A stretch of DNA of 14,379 nucleotides. Source: Ponticaulis sp. (GTDB lineage: Bacteria; Pseudomonadota; Alphaproteobacteria; Caulobacterales; Hyphomonadaceae). The notes under the pieces were generated by a model. The model was not told where the DNA came from. It saw only the letters and a program-made list of their open reading frames with translations, and searched no databases. Where the stretch lies: contig PABS01000009.1 in NCBI GenBank assembly GCA_002699325.1, positions 1 to 14,379 of the forward strand, read 5' to 3'. This document shows, piece after piece, positions 6,070 to 13,351 of this stretch (position 1 is its first letter; the number at the start of each line of letters is the position of its first letter). The position numbers and the translations under genes are program-made.

Positions 6070-7593
6070 TCAGAAGAAGCCCAGCTTCTGAGGCGCATAG
6101 CTCACCAGCATATTCTTGGTTTGCTGATAGTGATCGAGCATTTTTGAATGGTTCTCACGGCCGATTCCCGACTGTTTATAACCACCAAACGCGGCATGGG
6201 CCGGATAGGCATGGTAACAGTTGGTCCAGACACGGCCGGCCTGGATCGCCCGACCGAATCTGTAACAGATATTGGCATCGCGGCTCCACACGCCTGCGCC
6301 AAGGCCATAGAGTGTGTCATTGGCGATCGAGAGCGCCTCATCATTATCCTTGAAGGTCGTCACTGACACGACTGGGCCGAAGATCTCTTCCTGGAAGACG
6401 CGCATCTTGTTGTGTCCCTTCAGAACGGTCGGCTGGATGTAATATCCACCCGCCAGATCGCCGCCAAGATCAGCTGCGCTCCCGCCTGTCAGGACTTCAG
6501 CGCCTTCCTGGCGTCCGATGTCAAAATAGGAGAGGATTTTCTCTTTTTGCTCTGAGGAGGCCTGCGCACCAATCATGGTCGCCGGATCGCGAGGATCTCC
6601 CTGAACAATGGCTTCCACGCGCTTAAGGGCGCGTTCCATGAAACGGTCATAGATATTCTCATGGATCAACGCACGCGAGGGACAGGTACAAACCTCCCCC
6701 TGGTTCAGCGCGAACATCACAAAGCCTTCAATCGCCTTGTCCAGATAGTCGTCGTCTGCCTGCATGACGTCTTCGAAAAAAATGTTGGGTGACTTGCCGC
6801 CCAGCTCAAGTGTCACAGGTATCAGGTTCTCAGAAGCATATTGCATGATCAGGCGACCCGTCGTCGTCTCACCAGTAAAAGCAATCTTTGCGATCCGGGA
6901 GCTCGAGGCGAGCGGTTTGCCAGCCTCAAGGCCGAATCCATTCACAATGTTCAGAACGCCTTCAGGCAGGATATCTGCAATCAGTTCAGCAAAAACCAGA
7001 ATGGTCGCCGGTGTCTGCTCGGCCGGTTTCAGGACAACGCAGTTTCCAGCCGCCAGCGCCGGTGCCAGCTTCCAGGCTGCCATGAGCAGCGGGAAGTTCC
7101 AGGGAATGATCTGTCCGACCACGCCAAGTGGCTCATGAAAGTGATACGCAACGGTATCCTGATCAATCTCAGAGATGCCGCCTTCCTGCGCACGAATACA
7201 GCCCGCAAAATATCGAAAATGGTCCACAGCCAGCGGCAAGTCCGCCGCCATGGTTTCGCGGATTGGCTTACCATTGTCACAGGTTTCGCACGTCGCGAGC
7301 AGCTCCAGATTTTCTTCCATCCGATCAGCGATTCGGTTGAGCATGTTTGCCCGTTCAGTCGTAGATGTATGCCCCCACGCATCCTTCGCCGCATGGGCCG
7401 CATCAAGTGCAGCTTCAACGTCCTGCGAATCCGATCGGGCAATTTCGCAAATCACCTGCCCGGTTACCGGAGACGTGTTTTCAAAATACCGGCCCGCTTT
7501 CGGAGCACGGAAACTGCCACCGATGAAATTATCATAGCGTTTCTTGAACGGGGACGTGGTTTGGGTGTCGCGTGACTGTAGAGTGTCTGCCAT
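6070..7593 (-). CDS. exaC: ExaC/AcoD-type NAD+-dependent (acet)aldehyde dehydrogenase
   Basis: A 507-residue aldehyde dehydrogenase oxidising acetaldehyde or similar aldehydes to the acid in the cytoplasm. Seen in order: YDNFIGGSF near the N-terminus, the [20 protein letters not shown] segment, cofactor-contact Lys in [12 protein letters not shown], the general base Glu263 in [10 protein letters not shown], and catalytic Cys302 in [11 protein letters not shown]. The Cys-Thr-Cys motif and overall length (506-507) are typical of ExaC/AcoD, used in ethanol and acetoin breakdown. The start is ATG 7593-7591, preceded by GGAGGAAAG; the frame is open upstream to 7701 but that stretch is the promoter region. 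The gene lies between the AcoR-like regulator and DUF779, all on one strand. A palindrome and a sigma-54-like element sit upstream. Confidence 0.95.
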   Translation of the reverse strand: MADTLQSRDTQTTSPFKKRYDNFIGGSFRAPKAGRYFENTSPVTGQVICEIARSDSQDVEAALDAAHAAKDAWGHTSTTERANMLNRIADRMEENLELLATCETCDNGKPIRETMAADLPLAVDHFRYFAGCIRAQEGGISEIDQDTVAYHFHEPLGVVGQIIPWNFPLLMAAWKLAPALAAGNCVVLKPAEQTPATILVFAELIADILPEGVLNIVNGFGLEAGKPLASSSRIAKIAFTGETTTGRLIMQYASENLIPVTLELGGKSPNIFFEDVMQADDDYLDKAIEGFVMFALNQGEVCTCPSRALIHENIYDRFMERALKRVEAIVQGDPRDPATMIGAQASSEQKEKILSYFDIGRQEGAEVLTGGSAADLGGDLAGGYYIQPTVLKGHNKMRVFQEEIFGPVVSVTTFKDNDEALSIANDTLYGLGAGVWSRDANICYRFGRAIQAGRVWTNCYHAYPAHAAFGGYKQSGIGRENHSKMLDHYQQTKNMLVSYAPQKLGFF

Positions 7594-7678
7594 TCTTTCC
7601 TCCAGAATTTCTTGCCGGCTCGTCTCGTGCGTCCGGCGTGGAAGAAATGTGCGGGCGATTGTGTTTCGTGTCAGGAGT

Positions 7679-7694
7679 GGCAAACACGCTGCCA
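7679..7694 (-). promoter_or_regulatory. Sigma-54-like (-24/-12) promoter of the aldehyde dehydrogenase gene
   Basis: The minus strand reads TGGCAGCGTGTTTGCC against the consensus TGGCACGN4TTGCW: the invariant GG and GC are present with exactly 10 bp between them, and TGGCA and TTTGC are intact. Predicted start near 7668 gives a leader of about 75 nt before the start at 7593. Confidence 0.65.
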
Positions 7695-7702
7695 GGACCA
7701 AC

Positions 7703-7722
7703 CTGTCTCAGAATTGAGACAG
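7703..7722. promoter_or_regulatory. Palindromic operator upstream of the aldehyde dehydrogenase gene
   Basis: CTGTCTCA-GAAT-TGAGACAG is a perfect 8-bp inverted repeat. It lies between the stop of the regulator gene (7744) and the sigma-54-like element, 8 bp from the latter and centred about -44 from the predicted start. It fits a dimeric Fis-type HTH protein, most simply the adjacent AcoR-like regulator. Confidence 0.7.
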
Positions 7723-7743
7723 TCAGCACGGCTTTCAGGAGGC

Positions 7744-8718
7744 TTAGTTCACAAGACCGAGTTTTGAGGCCCGCCTGTAGAGTGTTGACCGGCTGACACC
7801 AAGCGCGCGGGCCGCCTCGCTCATATTGCCGTCGGCGCGTGCTATGGCTCGTCGCAGTTCACGCCTTTCGGCGCTTTCAAAGCCAGTGCCTCGAGCCTTC
7901 GAGTCACCCAAAACGTCGGAGGCCGGCTTCGGTGTGAAATCAGTTCGAAGCGGCAAGCCGAACTGTTTCCGCGCGGCCAGGGTGGCACCGACGACCAGGT
8001 CATCTGCATCGACAGCAAGAAGCACAGGTGAACGCGTGCGATCTCCAGCCCCGCGAAGGATTCTAAGTCCTGAGTGAAAATCACAAAAATGGTCTGCTTC
8101 AATCTGACCGGCCGCATCGCTGACGGCCTGTGCAATCAGCTGAACAACCGGGCCTTCAATGTCCGCCCGGCAGCTGGAGATATCGAGCACAGCAGCGAGC
8201 GCGCCCTGAGCATCGAAAATGGGTGCTCCCATGCAGCTCATCGCAATGTTGGAGGCGATGAAATGCTGTTCTCTCTGAATAGAGACCGCGCGGCCCTCGG
8301 CAATACAGGTTCCGATTCCATTCGTCCCCTGACTGGCTTCAGACCAGTCCGCCCCTATGCTCAGGCCTGAGCTGTCAAACTCCGTTGCACCGCCATCAGA
8401 TGTGAGCCTTTCAAGCACCACACCGTCCGAATCACAAAGGAAGATACCGCAACCAGATAGCGCGATCGTACTATACAGACGGTCAAGCGTCCGTCCGGAA
8501 ACATGCAAAACGCGCTGAAGACGTTCCTGCCTTTGGCTAAGCTCCGACTGACCATGCCGCTCGGTCGGTCGTGCGCCATCTGGCAGCAGTCCATGCAGTC
8601 GAACAGACCGTGCCCAGGATGCGGCAACCATGGACGTCGCCGCCGCTGCCTTCGATTCGATGGCAGTGAAAACGCGAGTTGCGTGGGTCTGCTTATTGTC
8701 AGAAAGCGTGTTGGACAT
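7744..8718 (-). CDS. AcoR-like regulator: GAF domain plus Fis-type HTH, no AAA+ domain
   Basis: A 324-residue transcription factor. Residues about 75-210 are the GAF sensor seen in AcoR/DhaR-type activators (SQGTNGIGTCIAEGRAVSIQ, then HFIASNIAMSCMGAPIFDAQ). A PAS-like segment follows near 230-260 (SPVLLAVDADDLVVGATLAAR). Residues 284-324 are a Fis-type HTH (RRELRRAIARADGNMSEAARALGVSRSTLYRR). Full-length AcoR proteins exceed 600 residues and carry a central AAA+ domain; here no GESGTGKE Walker A or GAFTGA motif is present and the domains are joined directly. It probably controls the neighbouring dehydrogenase in response to an alcohol, acetoin or aldehyde signal. ATG 8718-8716 is chosen over a TTG six codons upstream; neither has a clear ribosome binding site, so the gene may be leaderless. 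Confidence 0.85.
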   Translation of the reverse strand: MSNTLSDNKQTHATRVFTAIESKAAAATSMVAASWARSVRLHGLLPDGARPTERHGQSELSQRQERLQRVLHVSGRTLDRLYSTIALSGCGIFLCDSDGVVLERLTSDGGATEFDSSGLSIGADWSEASQGTNGIGTCIAEGRAVSIQREQHFIASNIAMSCMGAPIFDAQGALAAVLDISSCRADIEGPVVQLIAQAVSDAAGQIEADHFCDFHSGLRILRGAGDRTRSPVLLAVDADDLVVGATLAARKQFGLPLRTDFTPKPASDVLGDSKARGTGFESAERRELRRAIARADGNMSEAARALGVSRSTLYRRASKLGLVN

Positions 8719-8724
8719 GCCCGA

Positions 8725-8752
8725 ATTTAAGCCCAAGCAAGACTTCTGTCAT
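8725..8752 (-). promoter_or_regulatory. Candidate promoter of the AcoR-like gene (possibly leaderless)
   Basis: On the minus strand ATGACA (8752-8747), a 16-bp spacer and TTAAAT (8730-8725). Initiation about 7 nt downstream would fall at or next to ATG 8718, which fits the absence of a ribosome binding site there. Confidence 0.35.
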
Positions 8753-8783
8753 CTTGCAGTGCAGCGTGGCGGCCCAATCCGCC

Positions 8784-8822
8784 AAAAAAGAGCCCCGGCG
8801 ATCAGGGGTGATCAACCGGGGC
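8784..8822 (-). terminator. Rho-independent terminator (second after pntB)
   Basis: On the minus strand GCCCCGG pairs with CCGGGGC (8822-8816 with 8798-8792) and inside it GATCA pairs with TGATC around a CCCC loop, followed by TC and six U (8789-8784). It lies 66 bp before the regulator start. Confidence 0.8.
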
Positions 8823-8933
8823 CTAAGGGTGCATTCGTAATGCGCATTGGAGTGATCTGCTTCGCGCGCCCACTCAAGCCAAGCGCTTTGATTTTCCACA
8901 GGTCTATCGAATTTTTCTGTCTTGTTCACAGAC

Positions 8934-8963
8934 AAAAAAAACCGGCGAGCTTTCACTCGCCGG
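8934..8963 (-). terminator. Rho-independent terminator of the pnt operon
   Basis: On the minus strand CCGGCGAG (8963-8956), loop TGAAAG, CTCGCCGG (8949-8942), then eight U (8941-8934): a perfect 8-bp GC-rich stem 107 bp after the pntB stop. Confidence 0.9.
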
Positions 8964-9027
8964 GGCAATTTGGGGTGCAATAATGTGTAACTTATGTAGA
9001 CGGCCTCACGTCGGCATGAAAGCTCAC

Positions 9028-9060
9028 CTGCGACACTTCTGCAGCGGCAGAATGTCGCAG
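9028..9060 (-). repeat. Long hairpin just after the pntB stop codon
   Basis: CTGCGACA (9028-9035), a bulged C and TTCTGC (9037-9042) pair with GCAGAA (9047-9052) and TGTCGCAG (9053-9060) around an AGCG loop: 14 bp with one bulge, beginning 9 bp after the stop codon. No U-tract follows, so it more likely protects the mRNA 3' end than terminates. Confidence 0.65.
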
Positions 9061-9069
9061 CGCAGCACA

Positions 9070-10503
9070 TCACAGGGCCTTCACGATGTCTTCGACCATC
9101 TTCTTGGCGTCGGCAAGCAGCATCATCGTATTGTCCTTGTAGAACAACTCATTGCCAATGCCCGCATAGCCAGACCCCAGCGACCGCTTGATGAAGAGAA
9201 CGGTGCGGGCATTCTCAACATCCAGAACCGGCATGCCGAAAATCGGTGAGGATGGATCTGATTTCGCCGCCGGGTTGGTCACGTCATTTGCACCAATAAC
9301 GAAGGCAACATCCGCCTGGCTGAAGCTCGAATTAATGTCTTCGAGCTCAAACACCTCGTCATAAGGTACATTGGCTTCGGCAAGCAGCACGTTCATGTGC
9401 CCAGGCATACGACCGGCAACCGGATGGATGGCGTAAGAGACATCCACTCCCTCCTCCTTCAGCTTCTCGGCCATCTCCTTCAGAGAGTGCTGAGCCTGAG
9501 CCACCGCCATACCATATCCCGGCACGATGATGACTTTCCCTGCATTCTTCATGATGAACGCCGCATCATCGGCAGAGCCGATCTTGACGGGTCGGTCGGA
9601 CGCACCCGCGCCGCCGGCTGACCCGCCATCATCTGCGCCAAAGCCGCCCAGAATCACGGAGATGAAGCTCCGGTTCATGCCTTTGCACATGATGTAAGAG
9701 AGGATGGCGCCAGACGAACCAACCAGTGCGCCCGTGATGATGAGCGCTGTGTTGGCCAGTGTGAAACCAAGCGCAGCTGCCGCCCAGCCTGAATATGAGT
9801 TCAGCATGGACACAACAACCGGCATGTCTGCGCCGCCGATTGGAATGATTAGCGTGATCCCCAGCACCAGTGCCAGAACGGTGATCGCCCAGAACATCCA
9901 GTGCTGCGCGCCGCCCGTCTGAACCATCATTACGATCAGAACGACGATTGCCACAGCGATTACGATATTCAGAACATGTCTCAGGGGCAGAATAATCGGC
10001 GCGCCGGACATATTCCCGTTGAGCTTCGCAAAGGCGATGACCGAGCCTGTGAAGGTAATGGCGCCAATCGCCGATCCGAGAGACAACTCGATGATCGAAG
10101 CGGTGTGGAGCGCCTCGATTGTTCCGTCAGCTGCCAGCGCTGCGATTCCGAAATTGATCGGCGCATAGAGCGCTGCCGCTGCCACCAGAACTGCGGCCAG
10201 ACCCACCAGTGAGTGAAAAGCGGCGACGAGTTGCGGCATGGCCGTCATCGGGATTTTCTTGGCGATGATCGCTCCGAAAATCCCCCCGACTGCGATGCCT
10301 GCAAGGATCAGCCCAAGCGTTACCGGATCAAGACCGCCACCAGTTCCCAGAACCGCAAGCGTGGTGGCCACGGCAATCGCCATACCGATCATACCAAGAT
10401 AATTGCCCTGACGACTCGTTTCAGGGCTCGAAAGTCCGCGCAGCGACATGATGAACAGGACGCCGGAGACCAGATAAAGAAGTGCTGCAATGTTCGCGTT
10501 CAT
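9070..10503 (-). CDS. pntB: NAD(P) transhydrogenase subunit beta
   Basis: A 477-residue protein, full length for PntB. The first about 260 residues are a multi-helix membrane domain (starting MNANIAALLYLVSGVLFIMSL, with the conserved VAAFHSLVGLAAVLVA). The rest is the NADP(H)-binding domain III: KVIIVPGYGMAVAQAQHSL, YAIHPVAGRMPGHMNVLLAE, FVIGANDVTNPAAKSDPSSP and KRSLGSGYAGIGNELF. Together with PntAA and PntAB it couples proton re-entry at the inner membrane to hydride transfer from NADH to NADP+, supplying NADPH. It is last in the operon; 90 bp separate it from pntAB, and its start ATG 10503-10501 has only a weak GGCGG upstream. A hairpin and a terminator follow the stop. Confidence 0.96.
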   Translation of the reverse strand: MNANIAALLYLVSGVLFIMSLRGLSSPETSRQGNYLGMIGMAIAVATTLAVLGTGGGLDPVTLGLILAGIAVGGIFGAIIAKKIPMTAMPQLVAAFHSLVGLAAVLVAAAALYAPINFGIAALAADGTIEALHTASIIELSLGSAIGAITFTGSVIAFAKLNGNMSGAPIILPLRHVLNIVIAVAIVVLIVMMVQTGGAQHWMFWAITVLALVLGITLIIPIGGADMPVVVSMLNSYSGWAAAALGFTLANTALIITGALVGSSGAILSYIMCKGMNRSFISVILGGFGADDGGSAGGAGASDRPVKIGSADDAAFIMKNAGKVIIVPGYGMAVAQAQHSLKEMAEKLKEEGVDVSYAIHPVAGRMPGHMNVLLAEANVPYDEVFELEDINSSFSQADVAFVIGANDVTNPAAKSDPSSPIFGMPVLDVENARTVLFIKRSLGSGYAGIGNELFYKDNTMMLLADAKKMVEDIVKAL

Positions 10504-10593
10504 GGTGATTACCGCCGAAAACTGGATTGGCTTGAAAAGGACAGGAGGCGACGTGGTGCCTCGGCTATGGGCTCAACGGCGAACTTCAGCATC

Positions 10594-10986
10594 TCAGCGC
10601 TCCTTCTTCTTGTACATTGCCAGCATGCGCTGGGTCACAAGGAAGCCGCCAAAGATATTCACGGCCGCCAGAGCCGACGCCACTGCGCCCATGCCTTTGG
10701 AGAGCCAGAGGTCGCCAGTGAGCTCCATGCCTGCGCCTGCAGCCGCAGCAATCAGCGCGCCGACAATAATCACCGAGGAAATTGCGTTCGTCACAGCCAT
10801 AAGTGGCGTATGAAGCGCCGGCGTGACCGACCAGACCACGTAATATCCGACGAAAATTGCCAGCACAAAGATGGCCAGTCGGAAAATGATCGGATCGACA
10901 CCATCACCCGCGCCTGTCGCAGCAAAGGCTGGCATAGCCATCAGTCCGGCGGCGGCAATCGCAAGAAGGGATTTCTTGAAAGACAT
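10594..10986 (-). CDS. pntAB: NAD(P) transhydrogenase subunit alpha-2 (membrane part)
   Basis: A 130-residue membrane subunit supplying three helices of the proton channel (domain II), as in the split PntA of Rhodospirillum-type enzymes. The conserved core is seen: VGYYVVWSVTPALHTPLMAV, TNAISSVIIVGAL and NIFGGFLVTQRMLAMYKKKE. The N-terminus is MSFKKSLLAIAAAGLMAMPAFAATG, which looks like a cleavable signal peptide with AFA-ATG at the cut, giving a mature form starting near residue 24. That would place the new N-terminus in the periplasm. The start codon lies 3 bp after the pntAA stop, so the two are translationally coupled. Confidence 0.94.
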   Translation of the reverse strand: MSFKKSLLAIAAAGLMAMPAFAATGAGDGVDPIIFRLAIFVLAIFVGYYVVWSVTPALHTPLMAVTNAISSVIIVGALIAAAAGAGMELTGDLWLSKGMGAVASALAAVNIFGGFLVTQRMLAMYKKKER

Positions 10987-10989
10987 GGA

Positions 10990-12111
10990 TCAGCCCTCCT
11001 TCAGGGTTTCGTGGACGGTCTCACCATTGCGGGTAAGCGTCATCGCGGCGACGATTTCATCGTCCATTTTTGGCTCAAAACTGCCATCCTCGCCCGTCAC
11101 GAGCGGCAGGAAAGCAAACAGGTTTTTGGCATAAAGAGAGGAAGAATCAGCTGCCAGGCGCGCAGGCAGATTCGAGAAACCCGCCACCTTCACGCCATTC
11201 ACATCAACCACTTCGTCTGGCTTGGACAGCGGGCAGTTTCCACCGGCCGCCACGGCCATGTCGATAATGACCGATCCTGGCTTCATGGATTTCACCATCT
11301 CTTCGGTGATCAGGGTGGGCGCAGGCCGCCCGGGGATAAGGGCCGTTGTTACGACAATATCCTGCTTTGCAATGTGCGAGGCGGTGAGTTCGGCCTGTTT
11401 CTTCTGATACTCTTCAGACATCTGCTTGGCGTAGCCACCGGCTGTCTCGGCAGCCTTGAACTCTTCGTCCTCAACCGCGATGAACTTCGCCCCAAGTGAG
11501 GCAACCTGCTCTTTCGCAGCCGGGCGCACATCCGTGGCAGACACAACCGCTCCCAGACGCCGCGCCGTCGCAATTGCCTGAAGACCGGCAACGCCTGCCC
11601 CCATGACGAAGGCCTTGGCCGGAGCAACCGTGCCTGCTGCAGTCATCATCATCGGCATGGCGCGGCCATAGAGTTCTGCAGCCTCAATCACGGCCCGATA
11701 ACCCGAGAGATTGGACTGAGACGACAGCGCATCCATGCTCTGCGCGCGTGTGATTCGCGGTGTGAACTCCATGGAGAGCGCGTGCAGTTTGCGGCTGTTG
11801 AAACCATCCAGTGCATCGCGAATGGCAAACGGCTCCATCAAGGCAATGACGGCAGCGCCTTCGCGAATCTGTCCGAGAATCTCTGGCGTGGGTCGGCGGA
11901 CCGCAAACACGATATCGGCTTCGCCTAGCTTACCACTCGCAACTTCAGCGCCAGCTTCAGTGTAGGCTGCATCGGGAAATCCCGCGGCAAGACCGGCACC
12001 CGGTTCGATCAGAACCGTATGCTCAGCAGCGACAAGCTTTTTGACTGTTTCAGGAACAGCTGCCACCCGGGCTTCAAGTGGCATCGTTTCTTTTAGAACA
12101 ACAATTTTCAT
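10990..12111 (-). CDS. pntAA: NAD(P) transhydrogenase subunit alpha-1 (NAD-binding)
   Basis: A 373-residue soluble NAD(H)-binding subunit (domain I), first gene of the pnt operon. Visible: MKIVVLKETMPLEARVAAVP at the N-terminus, the signature TRAQSMDALSSQSNLSGYRA (121-140), and the Rossmann turn VMGAGVAGLQAIATARRLGA (169-188) followed by ATDVRPA. It ends after FEPKMDDEIVAAMTLTRNGE without the membrane helices of the fused E. coli PntA, which are encoded by pntAB here. Start ATG 12111-12109 follows a GGAAGCAGG stretch. The 120-bp upstream gap carries direct repeats that may regulate the operon. Confidence 0.96.
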   Translation of the reverse strand: MKIVVLKETMPLEARVAAVPETVKKLVAAEHTVLIEPGAGLAAGFPDAAYTEAGAEVASGKLGEADIVFAVRRPTPEILGQIREGAAVIALMEPFAIRDALDGFNSRKLHALSMEFTPRITRAQSMDALSSQSNLSGYRAVIEAAELYGRAMPMMMTAAGTVAPAKAFVMGAGVAGLQAIATARRLGAVVSATDVRPAAKEQVASLGAKFIAVEDEEFKAAETAGGYAKQMSEEYQKKQAELTASHIAKQDIVVTTALIPGRPAPTLITEEMVKSMKPGSVIIDMAVAAGGNCPLSKPDEVVDVNGVKVAGFSNLPARLAADSSSLYAKNLFAFLPLVTGEDGSFEPKMDDEIVAAMTLTRNGETVHETLKEG

Positions 12112-12144
12112 TTAGCCTGCTTCCGGATCAAATTTGCCCCAAAA

Positions 12145-12192
12145 CAAGACAATATTCGCCGTGAACGCAAGACTATTTTCACGACCCCGTGA
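12145..12192. promoter_or_regulatory. Direct repeats and small palindrome upstream of pntAA
   Basis: CAAGACAATATTC (12145-12157) and CAAGACTATTTTC (12168-12180) are 13-bp direct repeats with two mismatches, set 23 bp apart (about two helical turns). TCACG-ACCC-CGTGA (12179-12192) abuts the second. They lie 34-81 bp upstream of the pntAA start and could be tandem operator sites. No clear -35/-10 pair was identified. Confidence 0.4.
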
Positions 12193-12231
12193 TCCAAGGC
12201 CGGTCAGAGCAGCTATGCGGCCCGCTGGAAC

Positions 12232-13182
12232 TCAGTCGTTTTCACCGATCGTCGAGGACAGATTCCGCTGCACCCGGCCTTCTTCCCCGGCTTTAAAACC
12301 TTCCACATAACGCGACAAAAATTCGGAAATAGCGTCCCTCACAACGTAAGGTCTTTCCATAGGCAGGAAGTGTGTCGTGCCGGGCGGCTGGATCTCGACC
12401 ATATAAGGCTGCGCACGCATCATTCGTCGCACGCGCGGACGCGGGCATGTCGATCCTTTCTCCCCTCTGATCAGTACGATTGGGCAGGTCACCGCCCGCA
12501 CAGCGCTCCATGGACGGTGACGGCTCGCTCCGAAATTGGCTGCTTCCCATTTCGGCTCGCAGGCCAATTTCCATACGCCATCTTCACCCGTGGGCAGAAC
12601 GCCATCTGTGACATAGTCTTCAAGGAACGGGGCACGCCAGGTCTTGAAAGCGCCGCGTCCATGAAAGGCGTCAACAGCTGCACTCTGGCTCTCAAATTCG
12701 GAACGGCGTTTCGCCGCTCTTTTGGACATGTTGAAGGTGTGTTTCGTGAGGGCGGGTACGCCAGGAATGTGCATGTTGCGATAGAAACTGGGCGCCATCA
12801 GAACGGGATCGGTCAGAACCAGGCCCGTGACGAGGTCAGGCCGCTTTCCTGCAACGAGCAACGCAACCGTTGCGCCCATTGAGTGGCCAGCCAAGACCGT
12901 ACCTTCCGGAGAAATCCGTTCGATCGCGGCAATCACATCGTCACGATAAATATTCCAGCCAGTCAGTTTGCCCGGCTCTGCGGGTAGCGTGGATCGGCCA
13001 TGTCCGCGCAGGTCGAGCGCTGCAACATGAGCCCGCAAAGCCAGCGGCGCGAGAATCGACTGATAAGTCATCGCATTGAAGCCATTCGCGTGAAGAAACA
13101 ACGCATCCACCGGGCGTACGGGATCGCCGAACGCGATTCCCGCGAGCTGACCTTCGTCAAATTCTATCTGAAAACGGCGCAT
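12232..13182 (-). CDS. Alpha/beta-hydrolase fold protein
   Basis: A 316-residue serine hydrolase-like protein of unknown substrate. The motifs follow the alpha/beta hydrolase_1/6 order: oxyanion loop LHANGFN (30-36), LDLRGHGRS (57-64), nucleophile elbow LAGHSMGA with Ser101 (98-104), and His271 in PGTTHFLPME. The acid is not certain; Glu241 in LIRGEKGS is in a plausible place, Asp125 is an alternative. The frame is open 50 codons further upstream (to 13332), but ATG 13182-13180 begins the recognisable fold and has GGGGGT upstream. It is on the same strand as pnt, but 120 bp and a likely promoter region separate them. The 169-bp divergent gap upstream contains inverted repeats. Confidence 0.85.
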   Translation of the reverse strand: MRRFQIEFDEGQLAGIAFGDPVRPVDALFLHANGFNAMTYQSILAPLALRAHVAALDLRGHGRSTLPAEPGKLTGWNIYRDDVIAAIERISPEGTVLAGHSMGATVALLVAGKRPDLVTGLVLTDPVLMAPSFYRNMHIPGVPALTKHTFNMSKRAAKRRSEFESQSAAVDAFHGRGAFKTWRAPFLEDYVTDGVLPTGEDGVWKLACEPKWEAANFGASRHRPWSAVRAVTCPIVLIRGEKGSTCPRPRVRRMMRAQPYMVEIQPPGTTHFLPMERPYVVRDAISEFLSRYVEGFKAGEEGRVQRNLSSTIGEND

Positions 13183-13221
13183 GGCCGGTGACCCCCAAAA
13201 TGCCCTGATCAGCCAAAAACC

Positions 13222-13272
13222 GATCACCAGACCCGCTTTCTTCTGACGCTTTGGTGATCCTTGGCAAGCCAA
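13222..13272. promoter_or_regulatory. Inverted repeats in the divergent gap upstream of the hydrolase
   Basis: GATCACCA (13222-13229) and TGGTGATC (13252-13259) form a perfect 8-bp inverted repeat with a 22-bp spacer. TTGGC-AA-GCCAA (13261-13272) lies next to it. Both are in the gap between the hydrolase and the plus-strand gene at 13352, so they are possible operator sites. Confidence 0.35.
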
Positions 13273-13351
13273 AAGCAGCATCAGAGAAGGTTCAGCTCTC
13301 CAGTTATTTGGGTAACGTGTTAATCCGGTCACGGACAGCTGAGAGGCGAAG

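Larger units (their letters stand above)
8719..9069. other. 351-bp gene-free interval with three hairpins
   Basis: This interval between pntB and the AcoR-like gene contains no convincing gene. It holds the post-pntB hairpin (9028-9060), two minus-strand terminators (8934-8963 and 8784-8822), a small inverted repeat GCATT-CGT-AATGC (around 8831-8843) and the candidate promoter of the regulator. The 110 bp between the two terminators (8823-8933) could encode a short RNA or leader. A 124-codon frame crosses the whole interval but runs through both terminators. Confidence 0.6.

Noticed and set aside
5774..6091. 106-codon plus-strand frame across the DUF779-dehydrogenase spacer
   Set aside because: It passes through several inverted repeats and both flanking minus-strand genes and has no recognisable domain.
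8890..8930. TTTTCCACA and TTGTTCACA, resembling DnaA boxes
   Set aside because: Only two imperfect 9-mers, with no AT-rich unwinding region or replication genes nearby; chance matches are expected.
8699..9073. 124-codon minus-strand frame covering the gap between pntB and the AcoR-like gene
   Set aside because: It runs through two intrinsic terminators and the 9028 hairpin and overlaps the regulator start; no ribosome binding site is visible. A shorter reading from the GTG near 8898 looks somewhat protein-like but still crosses the second terminator.
10213..11499. 428-codon plus-strand open frame antisense to pntAB and pntAA
   Set aside because: It lies wholly opposite well-supported pnt genes, has a His/Arg/Asp-rich composition typical of an antisense shadow in GC-rich DNA, and shows no recognisable domain.
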